Source: a virus. Taken from it: a DNA stretch of 64,000 nucleotides. Position 1 is the first letter of the stretch; every line of letters begins with the position of its first letter. The stretch is from positions 1-64,000 of IMG/VR virus record IMGVR_UViG_3300025617_001208; one strand, written 5' to 3'. The notes beneath the pieces were generated by a model. That model was not told the origin of the DNA. It worked only from the letters and a program-made list of their open reading frames with translations, and did not search any database. Below, in pieces: positions 8,222 through 16,062 of this stretch. The translations under genes were made by a program, and so were the position numbers.

Positions 8222-8230
8222 TTATTTATC
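8222..8230 (-). promoter_or_regulatory. Late promoter motif overlapping a stop codon
   Basis: On the minus strand GATAAATAA. The last two sense codons and the stop of the upstream gene (GAT AAA TAA) form the motif itself. It lies about 19 bases before the nitroreductase ATG with AGGGAG between, so this gene can be transcribed separately late in infection. Confidence 0.55.
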
Positions 8231-8794
8231 TAATAATGTTGCTACTAGATGTATCCTATTTTCTTTGCTAGAATTTATTGCGGTATGATATAGTTTTGTA
8301 TTAGTCCAATACCATTTATTCTGTTCTAGATATTTTGTTTCTTCATCGATTATCATCAAACATCCTTGTTGTGTTTTCATTGGAAAATGTATCCGAGTTG
8401 TATCGTCTTTATGCCAACTTAAACAAGTTTTAGGTTTACTTATCATAATTCTAACACGCCCTATATTAGTATATTTTTGTTGAATAGCATTATAAACTAT
8501 TTCAAAGTTAGTTCCTTTAAACTGTGTACATAGATACTTAAAATCTTCTTCTTTAAAAAATTTTTCTCTAAGAGGAATGATCATTTTTCCTTGCTTATGA
8601 TCATAATAGCTTTCATCCCAATCATAGTGCAAGCTACCTCTTCCAAAATTATAGTTATCATATTTGCCTTCAACTGTGTTTAAGCATATTTGATCTGTGT
8701 CTTCTTTGTATTCTAGAATACCAGCATCTATCATTTTTAAAAAATCTTCATACAAGTTATATACTGGTAAATCAATTTCTTCAAAGTTATTCAT
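8222..8794 (-). CDS. Aspartyl/asparaginyl beta-hydroxylase-like Fe(II)/2-oxoglutarate oxygenase
   Basis: 190 residues. The C-terminal half carries the full Asp/Arg hydroxylase signature: LSWHKDDTTRIHFPM gives the metal ligands H128 and D130 and the 2OG-side R134/H136, WYWTNTKLYHTAIN gives the distal H170, and ENRIHLVATL gives R180. Known relatives hydroxylate Asp/Asn in proteins or free amino-acid derivatives. The N-terminal 100 residues are less conserved. It sits between a nitroreductase and a radical SAM gene, overlapping the latter by 8 bases, so joint action on one substrate is plausible. The same trio recurs at 13121-16062. Confidence 0.82.
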   Translation of the reverse strand: MNNFEEIDLPVYNLYEDFLKMIDAGILEYKEDTDQICLNTVEGKYDNYNFGRGSLHYDWDESYYDHKQGKMIIPLREKFFKEEDFKYLCTQFKGTNFEIVYNAIQQKYTNIGRVRIMISKPKTCLSWHKDDTTRIHFPMKTQQGCLMIIDEETKYLEQNKWYWTNTKLYHTAINSSKENRIHLVATLLDK

Positions 8795-9920
8795 CTATTT
8801 GTCCTAACAATAATTTTATATCTAATGTATTATTTTTTTCTGCATTTTTGTTATTGAGATAGGCTTCAAGTTCTGTTTTGTCAAACGCTTGTGTTCCAAC
8901 TGTATTTATTAAACTATCAAACCATGTATATACTTCGTTCTTATTTAAACACTTTTCATTATTGTGTTCAAATATATTTTTTGCTTGTTCTATATATGTT
9001 TTTAGGTATTTAGGTGCTTTAGAAATACTAAGTTCAATAGGCTGAAGTACAAAATTTGGATTTAAGTAATAAGGTTTATATCCTTTAGTAATATGTTTAA
9101 TATAATTAGGAAAATCTTTGATACTAAGAATATTAACTGTAGGATTATAACTTATACAAAATGTTCTACGATGATGATATAGTGTATTTAAATTATCATT
9201 CCATTGTTTCCAACTAGAACCGTGCCTAATATTTTCAAATACTTTTTTAGTAGCCTCTCCACTAAATCCCCAAACCCAAACCCAGTTAGTTTGTTCCATA
9301 TAATCTAATAATATTGAAATTACACTACTATGCATATTTCCATTACTAGTTGTGATTAACACAATATTTCTGTCATTTGCATTTGTCTGTATAAGTTTTT
9401 GTATAAATTGATGGTAACCTTTACTAAGAGTAGGTTCTCCTCCTAACATGTTTATACGTATTTCTCGTTTTTGAAAAATAATTTCTTTTATATATTCTGT
9501 AGCAATTTCTACATCATTTCTGTCGTGTTTTGTAATATATTGATGTAGTCCTTTTTGTTTTGCTATAGTACTGCTATCAATTTCGCTACAATATAAACAC
9601 CCTAAATTACATACATTATCAAATTTTAATTCTATAAATTCAACTAGCTCGTCAGGAGTTTTATTCAAGTTTATTGATTTATTGTAAATATCTCTATAAG
9701 AAGACCCTGAGTTACTATCATGATTCCAACAATAATTACAATGAAAATGTTTATTTCCTTGTAAACTTTGAGTTCTTCGTTGAATAATTTCAGGACTGTT
9801 GTTTATAAACTCTTTATCTAATTCTGTGTATTTTTCACTTAATGATTTGCAACAATGCTTTATTCGTTTTTCGCCAAAGTCTATGTTAATATCAGTCCAG
9901 CTTTTCGAACATAATGCCAT
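8787..9920 (-). CDS. Radical SAM enzyme with N-terminal twitch/SPASM-like cysteines
   Basis: 377 residues. The radical SAM cysteines CNLGCLYC are C104, C108 and C111; LGGEP at 158-162 is the SAM-binding GGEP motif. The N-terminus has an extra cysteine set (C4, C23-C24, C61, C64 in CNYCW) expected to hold an auxiliary FeS cluster, as in the group annotated in marine phages as twitch domain-containing radical SAM proteins. The opening SKSWTDINIDFGEKRIKHCC is closely matched by 13121-14287, so the two are paralogues. Radical SAM/SPASM enzymes commonly modify peptides or proteins; the reaction here is unknown. Overlaps its neighbours on both sides. Confidence 0.88.
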   Translation of the reverse strand: MALCSKSWTDINIDFGEKRIKHCCKSLSEKYTELDKEFINNSPEIIQRRTQSLQGNKHFHCNYCWNHDSNSGSSYRDIYNKSINLNKTPDELVEFIELKFDNVCNLGCLYCSEIDSSTIAKQKGLHQYITKHDRNDVEIATEYIKEIIFQKREIRINMLGGEPTLSKGYHQFIQKLIQTNANDRNIVLITTSNGNMHSSVISILLDYMEQTNWVWVWGFSGEATKKVFENIRHGSSWKQWNDNLNTLYHHRRTFCISYNPTVNILSIKDFPNYIKHITKGYKPYYLNPNFVLQPIELSISKAPKYLKTYIEQAKNIFEHNNEKCLNKNEVYTWFDSLINTVGTQAFDKTELEAYLNNKNAEKNNTLDIKLLLGQIDE

Positions 9921-10710
9921 AATTTAAACTTATTCCTAACTTATAAGTAGCAGATTTTTTAGTTAGTTTTTCTGCCCAGTGGATTCTACAACTATCAAAA
10001 ATAATTAAATTTCCTGGCTTCCATTTATGTTCTGCTTCTATTGATAATTTGTCAAATGTGCTATACGGAACAAAAAATGGCTCGTCTATATGTTCTTTCC
10101 ACCAATTTTGCGATATTGTATTTGTTTCTTCTAAATATTTTACACCATCGTTTTTGTAATCATACGAAAAATAGACACCGCAACTCTTTTGCCGTTCTAT
10201 TTCTTTGTCAATACTATCAATTTTTTCACATCCATTACGCATACGTGTACTTGGACCGTAAAAATATTGATTAGCAGTATAAAGCATTGGATAATCGTTA
10301 GTATCTATTTCAACTGGTACAACAACACTACGAGTTCCTACTATGCCTTTTTTATCATTATCTGCTCTAAAATCTCTATTATCAATATGTACATCATGAG
10401 GAGGATAATTTATGCAAAAAGCAGTATCTCCTATTAACACTTCGTTTGGATCAAGTAAAGGTTCAATGTACTTTTTACTAAATTCTTGTATTATTTGTTG
10501 TGTGTGTACCATCCCATTACGATACCAAAACAAGGTTTTTGGAAACTGATCCGGAATATTTAAATACTCGTATACAAATTTTTTTAAATCTTGTAAAACA
10601 TCTTTGGGTATACAATTTTCAATTGAATAAGATTTGTTTTCGCTGCTAATTAGATTTTCTACTGTAGAATTTAACGCAAATGCATCAGGATGGCTCATTG
10701 GTATTTTCAT
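9892..10710 (-). CDS. Fe(II)/2-oxoglutarate-dependent oxygenase-like protein
   Basis: 272 residues from ATG 10710, chosen over an upstream TTG for GGAAG spacing and its fit after the previous gene. NYPPHDVHIDNRDF supplies the HxD ligands (H108, D110). GNLIIFDSCRIHWAEKL supplies the distal H244, followed by a Lys (K257, ATYKLGISL) where a 2OG-binding Arg/Lys is expected. This double-stranded beta-helix order is typical of small phage 2OG oxygenases. It is a distant paralogue of 20931-21755, which shares the HID motif and the FD(S/R)C...H element. Co-transcribed after the radical SAM gene 10685-11821, overlapping it by 26 bases. Confidence 0.78.
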   Translation of the reverse strand: MKIPMSHPDAFALNSTVENLISSENKSYSIENCIPKDVLQDLKKFVYEYLNIPDQFPKTLFWYRNGMVHTQQIIQEFSKKYIEPLLDPNEVLIGDTAFCINYPPHDVHIDNRDFRADNDKKGIVGTRSVVVPVEIDTNDYPMLYTANQYFYGPSTRMRNGCEKIDSIDKEIERQKSCGVYFSYDYKNDGVKYLEETNTISQNWWKEHIDEPFFVPYSTFDKLSIEAEHKWKPGNLIIFDSCRIHWAEKLTKKSATYKLGISLNYGIMFEKLD

Positions 10711-11821
10711 GTGTCTTCCTTTTAGGTATTTTACTATCTGCACTACTCACACAACTATCAGTCATACAAGGCATAGGCTTATCAAACAGTTTAAACCCTG
10801 TTTCAATGTTTCCTAGAGGAACATCGTGGCAACTGTAACTGCGCTTTACACTACCATCTGGTTCGCGTATAATGATACCCTGATAGCCGGCGTTGCAGTT
10901 CCAGCCTTTGAATTTGTTAAAGTTAAATGCATTAAAACGTTCTGCTTGATCCATATACCACTTCTTGCCGTCTTTGTCTTCAAACTCTACTTGCATGTGC
11001 CATGGAATACTAGTATCAAGTTTTCCGTCAACTCCAGTAGGTATTTCAAATGTTGGCTTAGGACGTCCTGACCACTTGCGTTTGCTTTCTGTATATGCAC
11101 GTTGTGGCATGCCGTTGTGCAGTCGTTTTAGGTTCTCGTCTGTATACCCATCTACAACTCGACTAGCTGTAGGGTCGCTTTGAGGCTTTAGCGTTACGTT
11201 GATTCCTTGCTCGTGGAAGAACAGGGCGTTTTCCCAATCTCTTTCAAACCAATCTGGTACCATGACCATATTAATGGTAACCTGTACATCGTGCTCCTGA
11301 CAGAAGATTAACTTGTCTGCAAAATCTTGCATCTTCTCAATTGTATTTAAGTGTTCTGTGTGCAAACTTGCTGTAATGCTGGCACGGTGAAATGGCTTAA
11401 CTGCTTCTACATACTTTTCAAACCAGGCCATATTGCGTGACATATTTGTTGTCATATGAACACTAGTATAGTTGGTGTTGTCTACGTCATCAGCCAGATG
11501 TTGTAGAATGTCCAAGTAGCCAGGATGGAAAGTAGGCTCACCACCACTAAGACTAAAATGATAACTATTAAATCCGTTTTCACGTGCTTGCCTCTTTATT
11601 TCATCCATGGTCCGTAAGCAGAGCTCGGTAGGACGGTGGTCTTTACGATCGCTGCGGGCATAAGGCCAACAGTAGGAGCATTTGTAATTGCAGAACCTTC
11701 CAAGGAGCCAACTGACAGTAAATATATCACGATACAACAAGGTACGCTGACCAACACTAACAATATCGTCAAAGGGTATTTTTGTAAAGTCATAGTTTGA
11801 CCATTTTAAATCTTTATTCAT
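10685..11821 (-). CDS. Radical SAM enzyme with C-terminal SPASM/twitch-like cysteines
   Basis: 378 residues. FCNYKCSYCWPY gives the radical SAM C44, C48 and C51, and LSGGEPTFHP (92-100) is the SAM motif. C-terminal cysteines in WNCNAGYQGII, SYSCHDVPLGN and MPCMTDSCVSS fit an auxiliary-cluster domain of SPASM/twitch type, placed C-terminally unlike most radical SAM proteins here. It lacks the N-terminal CC set. Base composition is visibly richer in G+C than its neighbours (29 of 60 bases at 11641-11700, 16 of 60 at 8281-8340), suggesting a separate origin. A sigma70-like promoter lies directly before the ATG with no leader. First gene of the operon running to 8222. Confidence 0.9.
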   Translation of the reverse strand: MNKDLKWSNYDFTKIPFDDIVSVGQRTLLYRDIFTVSWLLGRFCNYKCSYCWPYARSDRKDHRPTELCLRTMDEIKRQARENGFNSYHFSLSGGEPTFHPGYLDILQHLADDVDNTNYTSVHMTTNMSRNMAWFEKYVEAVKPFHRASITASLHTEHLNTIEKMQDFADKLIFCQEHDVQVTINMVMVPDWFERDWENALFFHEQGINVTLKPQSDPTASRVVDGYTDENLKRLHNGMPQRAYTESKRKWSGRPKPTFEIPTGVDGKLDTSIPWHMQVEFEDKDGKKWYMDQAERFNAFNFNKFKGWNCNAGYQGIIIREPDGSVKRSYSCHDVPLGNIETGFKLFDKPMPCMTDSCVSSADSKIPKRKTHENTNEPS

Positions 11822-11827
11822 ATCTAT

Positions 11828-11855
11828 ATTATACTACCTTTAGCTATTTTGTCAA
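11828..11855 (-). promoter_or_regulatory. Sigma70-like promoter, predicted leaderless
   Basis: Reading the minus strand: TTGACA (11855-11850), 16-base spacer, TATAAT (11833-11828), then ATAGAT and the ATG at 11821. The 6-base gap places the usual transcription start on the A of the ATG, and no Shine-Dalgarno site is present. The -35 abuts the stop codon of the upstream gene. Confidence 0.8.
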
Positions 11856-13124
11856 TCAAATTCTATTGTGTCCAACTGTTGTTAACCAAGGAAATGTTTC
11901 TTGCCAATTTGTGCCTCTACGTTTGTCAAGTTCTGTAAGACGCCATTTAAGCATTTTAATTGCTTCATAATCTGCAGGTGTTTCGTTTATTTCTTTAAAA
12001 ATAGTATCTACATAATCTATATAAGCAGTATTTTTACCTTGATACATAGTTTGATTAAGTTCTTTTAATTGTGCAATTACGTCATCGTAAAACCCTTCGG
12101 GCATAATTTTAGGATCAAACCAATGCGGATCATGGCACCTATTATAGTTTACACTTACATATCTATGTTTATTCCATTCTATTACCTTTTTAACTAATTC
12201 AGGTGTATTTTTTAGACTAAGATTTGTTACAGTCCAATTCATAGTTGGAATAATTTCAGGACATTCGTATATTAAATAATTTATGTTTTCTTCCATTACA
12301 TCCCAGTTGTGAGGAAAACGTATGTATTCACTTTCTTTTCCAACTGTATCAACACTTATTACAAAAACAACTTCTTTAACTGTTTTACTAAGCTCTTTAA
12401 GTTTTTCGCAGCCTCTTTTAAATAACTTAGGCTTAACTTCCATGTTACTATATATTTCTATATCGCATTCAGGGTTAGGGTGGTCGATCATCCAATCAAC
12501 ACAATCCCAAGTTTCTTGTTGTATAAATGGTTCGCCACCTAGTAAATCAAATGCTTTTAAACTACTGTAATTATTTTCCATCCATTTGTAAAATTTTTTT
12601 AATCTGTCTTGATATGTGTTTTCTTTTATATCAACGTCTTTTATAAAACTATGATCAGGTTCGTACTTTTGCATTTCTTTAACCCAGGCACTACTGTATT
12701 GAGGTCCACAGTAAACACATTTTAAATTACATTTGTTATTAAAGTGCATACTTACTTGTGTAGGTTTTATACGTGTTGCTGTTGGATTGTTAAAAAGCTC
12801 TTTTGGAACATATCGTTTATTGTTTTCGTTGCTTAACCATTGCATACGGTCACTAGTACCGCCAATTGCTTCTTGGTCTCTGCAATGCTCGCAGCCCCAG
12901 CCATCGCTTGGCCAATTTCCTTTGAGCATTTTTTCTCTATGTTCTACCCACTTAGGTTCATTGTGAAAATCAAAATTCTCACCTATCGGAGACATGCCAT
13001 TTCTATGACAACTACTACTAGTATTATCCCACAAACTTAATGTAACCTGACTCCATTTAAGTAAACAAGCCTTATTGCCTTGAGCCGGAAACCAATCTGG
13101 ATTTTTCCATTCTTTTTTACTCAT
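11856..13124 (-). CDS. Radical SAM enzyme, N-terminal twitch type
   Basis: 422 residues. The N-terminal region has C20, C39 and C78/C81 (WGCEHCRDQE) followed by the S-x-R element (TSDRMQW) typical of this phage family. Core motif NKCNLKCVYCGPQYSSAW (C132, C136, C139) and LLGGEPF (194-200). The end, RRGTNWQETFPWL, is the family's conserved C-terminal signature, also seen in 23612-25021 and 38318-39691. Likely role: radical-based modification of an unknown protein or small-molecule substrate, with an auxiliary FeS cluster. The ATG overlaps the stop of the upstream radical SAM gene (ATGA). Confidence 0.88.
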   Translation of the reverse strand: MSKKEWKNPDWFPAQGNKACLLKWSQVTLSLWDNTSSSCHRNGMSPIGENFDFHNEPKWVEHREKMLKGNWPSDGWGCEHCRDQEAIGGTSDRMQWLSNENNKRYVPKELFNNPTATRIKPTQVSMHFNNKCNLKCVYCGPQYSSAWVKEMQKYEPDHSFIKDVDIKENTYQDRLKKFYKWMENNYSSLKAFDLLGGEPFIQQETWDCVDWMIDHPNPECDIEIYSNMEVKPKLFKRGCEKLKELSKTVKEVVFVISVDTVGKESEYIRFPHNWDVMEENINYLIYECPEIIPTMNWTVTNLSLKNTPELVKKVIEWNKHRYVSVNYNRCHDPHWFDPKIMPEGFYDDVIAQLKELNQTMYQGKNTAYIDYVDTIFKEINETPADYEAIKMLKWRLTELDKRRGTNWQETFPWLTTVGHNRI

Positions 13125-14287
13125 ATATACTCTCTTAACTTTAATAGTTTTTCATCTTTTTTCTGTGCAGCAATTTTAATAATCCAATTATCTAATTCTA
13201 GATTATTTTGCTGTTGTGTTCCTATACGTGCTTGTAATTGTTCAAGCCATTTATATGTGTGATTGTACTGTCCTTGATCTAAAAACAAGTCTTTATTTTT
13301 ACGTATTAATTTTAAACATTTTTTAACATGTTTTTTATAAGAGTTATCTAATCGACTTGGGTCAAGTTCGTTTGGCCAATTTACCCAGTTTCCAAAAATT
13401 GCCAGTTTGGTATTTGTTTTTCGTAGTTCAGTAATAGTCCAATCAAAATAATCATACATATGCCTAACTGTAAAAATATTAGGAGTAGGTGCAAGAGTAA
13501 CATTTACTAATCTTGGATGATTGATATAATCTATAAAATTATTTTGAAAACGTTTCCAATCTAATCCGTATCTCACCGATTCTGCTACAATTCCAGTTGC
13601 CTCGTTGCTTATTCCTAAACTTATTCCCCATTTCTCAGGCAAACTATCAAATAAATCAAGTAGTTTTTTTTGATTTTTAGCTGTTGCATTACCGTTAGTG
13701 AGTACACTAAAATTTATTCTACTATCGTAAATAGATTCTTTTTGTAATATAAGTTGCATAAACTTATAAAAGTTTTTGCTGTAACTTATTTCTCCTCCTA
13801 AGAAACTTAAAGGTATAAATTCTTGTTTTAATGCTACAGATTCAAACCAGTTAATAAATGTTTGCATGTGTTCTTCATTAGGAACATTCATTACATGCTT
13901 GTGGCCCAGCTCTTGTGCAATACGACTACTACTAGTTGCATCACAGTATACACATGCCATATCACAAATATTATCAAGTGTAATTTCTATGTTGTTGATA
14001 TTTGTGTTTATACTACTGTTATCAACCCATTTGTTTTTAAAATCTCTATATGCAGTTCCGGTTTCTTTGTAACTATTCCAACAAAACTTACAAGCAGGAT
14101 TTTCTACCCCGGACATTAAGTCTTTCCTAAGAGATTGTATGTGTGTGCTATTGTTAAAAAAGTCTATTGTAACATTCTCAGGAAATGGTTCACGCTCACT
14201 TTTACAACAATGACTTAAAGTCTTTGCACCAAAGTCTACGTTTATATCATACCATGCAGCACTGCACAATGTTTTATTTAATGCCAT
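13121..14287 (-). CDS. Radical SAM enzyme, N-terminal twitch type (paralogue of 8787-9920)
   Basis: 388 residues. N-terminal LCSAAWYDINVDFGAKTLSH followed by CC aligns with the start of 8787-9920; extra cysteines are C8, C27-C28 and C66/C69 (CKFCW). Core CDMACVYC is C108, C112 and C115. The SAM motif reads LGGEIS, so the usual Pro is Ile. It overlaps the nitroreductase-fusion gene upstream by 10 bases and the next radical SAM gene by 4. With the nitroreductase 14278-15264 and the divergent hydroxylase 15328-16062 it repeats the gene set of 7553-9920. Substrate unknown. Confidence 0.88.
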   Translation of the reverse strand: MALNKTLCSAAWYDINVDFGAKTLSHCCKSEREPFPENVTIDFFNNSTHIQSLRKDLMSGVENPACKFCWNSYKETGTAYRDFKNKWVDNSSINTNINNIEITLDNICDMACVYCDATSSSRIAQELGHKHVMNVPNEEHMQTFINWFESVALKQEFIPLSFLGGEISYSKNFYKFMQLILQKESIYDSRINFSVLTNGNATAKNQKKLLDLFDSLPEKWGISLGISNEATGIVAESVRYGLDWKRFQNNFIDYINHPRLVNVTLAPTPNIFTVRHMYDYFDWTITELRKTNTKLAIFGNWVNWPNELDPSRLDNSYKKHVKKCLKLIRKNKDLFLDQGQYNHTYKWLEQLQARIGTQQQNNLELDNWIIKIAAQKKDEKLLKLREYI

Positions 14288-15264
14288 ATTATGTATGACC
14301 CTATATTTTCTTGATTTGATTTGTGATAACTATTATCAGCAGGAATATCTTTTTGATCTTGTATCCTTGGATCAAAATAACTTGTTGCATCTTCGTCTTT
14401 ATAACCTAACCCTAATAGTACTTGTACTTTATGCCCTGGACGGCCTAACGATTCGCTTATGTTAGTAGGTTCTTGTATACATGCACAATATCCAGTACTT
14501 AAACCTCTAGCTTGTGCATTCCATATAATAAAACTGCTTGCAATACCTATTTCTATCATCGATTCCTGCACAGCATTATCATCTGGATTGTGCGAAATAC
14601 GAGGAGTAAATGCAAACAAATACGGTGCAAGAACCTGAGGATTTCCAAAATCTGTTTTTGCATCGTGTTTAGGTTCTCTCCAGCACCATTCAAATATATC
14701 ATGACGTAAATCTTTATTTTTCCAATCTAGTACATCTAAATAATAAGGTGCCCTGTTCTGTTTACTTGGAGCATACATATGCAAATCTAATAAAATGTCT
14801 TCTACTGTCTCTTGAGATACTTTTTTATTACTCCAGGTAAATGTTGTCTTACGTTCCTTTATTAAATCACTAAAGTTTCTAGTATAATTTGCTTCTTCAA
14901 GTTTTACAAAATTATCTTTTAGTAATTGCATTGCTTCTATCATAATTTCAACATCTGTTCTATGATGTTTTAGTAGCTTGTATAATTCGCCTTCGATATA
15001 GGCATAGGTAGCCAGTTCTACTTTGTGATCATATAATACTAACTTTTTATTTTTTACAAATTTATGAGAAATCTCTTTAATACAATTTGCATCTTCGTGC
15101 AAAATACATCTAGCAAGTCCCCACAAAATATATTTTAAATCACGTTTGCATCTATAATGATCTCTAGTTCGCTGCATTGGAAATTTTGTCTTTACAAAAT
15201 TCATTCCCCATTCAGAGATTTCATCTATTCGTTTGTGTAATATATGGTAACCAACTAAGCTCAT
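14278..15264 (-). CDS. Nitroreductase-family protein with extra N-terminal domain
   Basis: 328 residues. The C-terminal half is nitroreductase: MYAPSKQNRAPYYLDVLDW (about 165-183), EIGIASSFIIWNAQARGLST, then VQVLLGLGYKDED. It parallels 7553-8203, which has CPSKQN, GLNTG and LLLMGIGFK. The first 160 residues are a helical, charged extension not seen in that paralogue and not recognised by me. FMN binding is expected. GGAG lies suitably before the ATG. A CTAAATA late-type motif at 15283-15289 lies upstream. First gene of a three-gene operon with two radical SAM enzymes. Confidence 0.78.
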   Translation of the reverse strand: MSLVGYHILHKRIDEISEWGMNFVKTKFPMQRTRDHYRCKRDLKYILWGLARCILHEDANCIKEISHKFVKNKKLVLYDHKVELATYAYIEGELYKLLKHHRTDVEIMIEAMQLLKDNFVKLEEANYTRNFSDLIKERKTTFTWSNKKVSQETVEDILLDLHMYAPSKQNRAPYYLDVLDWKNKDLRHDIFEWCWREPKHDAKTDFGNPQVLAPYLFAFTPRISHNPDDNAVQESMIEIGIASSFIIWNAQARGLSTGYCACIQEPTNISESLGRPGHKVQVLLGLGYKDEDATSYFDPRIQDQKDIPADNSYHKSNQENIGSYIIWH

Positions 15265-15282
15265 ATTTTTATATCTCCAAAG

Positions 15283-15298
15283 TATTTAGCACTAAATA
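15283..15298. promoter_or_regulatory. Palindromic divergent late-promoter pair
   Basis: TATTTAG-CA-CTAAATA: the two 7-base arms are perfect inverted repeats, each presenting a TAAATA core towards one of the two divergent genes (14278-15264 on minus, 15328-16062 on plus). Each gene has its own Shine-Dalgarno site. The preceding base is C instead of the usual T/A of ATAAATA. A TATAAT at 15305-15310 could add a sigma70-type -10 for the plus gene, but no -35 is visible. Confidence 0.5.
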
Positions 15299-15327
15299 TA
15301 CGCATATAATGAAGAAAAGGATTCGAC

Positions 15328-16062
15328 ATGTATACAGTTACAGAATGGGGTGTAAGCAACGAACCACCTGAAATATTTGCAGATAGAAATAAGTATCCAG
15401 CAAAGCCAAAATACCCACAAGATTTAAAAAGCTCACGTGATATACACATGAGTGACCAATTAGATTATTTGCCTATTGTAGGATTTGAAGATGCCGAATG
15501 GGAGAAGATGTTACAAGAAGCAAAAAATTTAGAAAAACATTATGTTCCGCATAGACATCACGAAAGTCATAGTGGCTGGAGTAGTTTATGCATACATGGG
15601 TTAAGCAGTGTACATACCGAATCTCATCATACATACGGATATACAGATAGAAAGGACGCTCCTTACAAATGGACCGATGTTGCAGACTGGTGTCCTACAA
15701 TAAGAGATTTTTTTGAAAACCGGTTTGATTACAATCAATATGACAGAATACGTATTATGAAACTATCTCCAGGAGGATGGATTATACCACATAGAGATAG
15801 TGTAACACTTGACGAAAATCATATAGGTCCTACTAATATTGCATTAAACAACCCAGAAGACTGTCACTTTTATATGGATAACATTGGATATTTGCCATGG
15901 GAACAAGGACGCATTATTAAATTAAATTTGTATAATTTGCATTGTGTATACAACTGGAGCAACGAAGATAGATATCATATTATTGCTCACGGCAGACTAG
16001 GAGACGGCTGGAACAAACGTATTGAAGATAGTTATCATCACTGGAGAAAAATTTATGTATAA
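15328..16062 (+). CDS. Aspartyl/asparaginyl beta-hydroxylase-like Fe(II)/2-oxoglutarate oxygenase
   Basis: 244 residues. IMKLSPGGWIIPHRDS gives the HxD pair H155/D157, LNLYNLHCVYNWSNEDRYH gives the distal H205 and the 2OG-binding R215, in the order and spacing of the Asp/Arg hydroxylase family. The N-terminal third has a His-rich stretch (YVPHRHHESHSGW). AAAGG precedes the ATG. It is divergently placed from a nitroreductase/radical SAM operon, mirroring the nitroreductase/hydroxylase/radical SAM set at 7553-9920. The substrate could be a protein Asp/Asn residue; this is inference from family behaviour. Confidence 0.82.
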   Translation: MYTVTEWGVSNEPPEIFADRNKYPAKPKYPQDLKSSRDIHMSDQLDYLPIVGFEDAEWEKMLQEAKNLEKHYVPHRHHESHSGWSSLCIHGLSSVHTESHHTYGYTDRKDAPYKWTDVADWCPTIRDFFENRFDYNQYDRIRIMKLSPGGWIIPHRDSVTLDENHIGPTNIALNNPEDCHFYMDNIGYLPWEQGRIIKLNLYNLHCVYNWSNEDRYHIIAHGRLGDGWNKRIEDSYHHWRKIYV

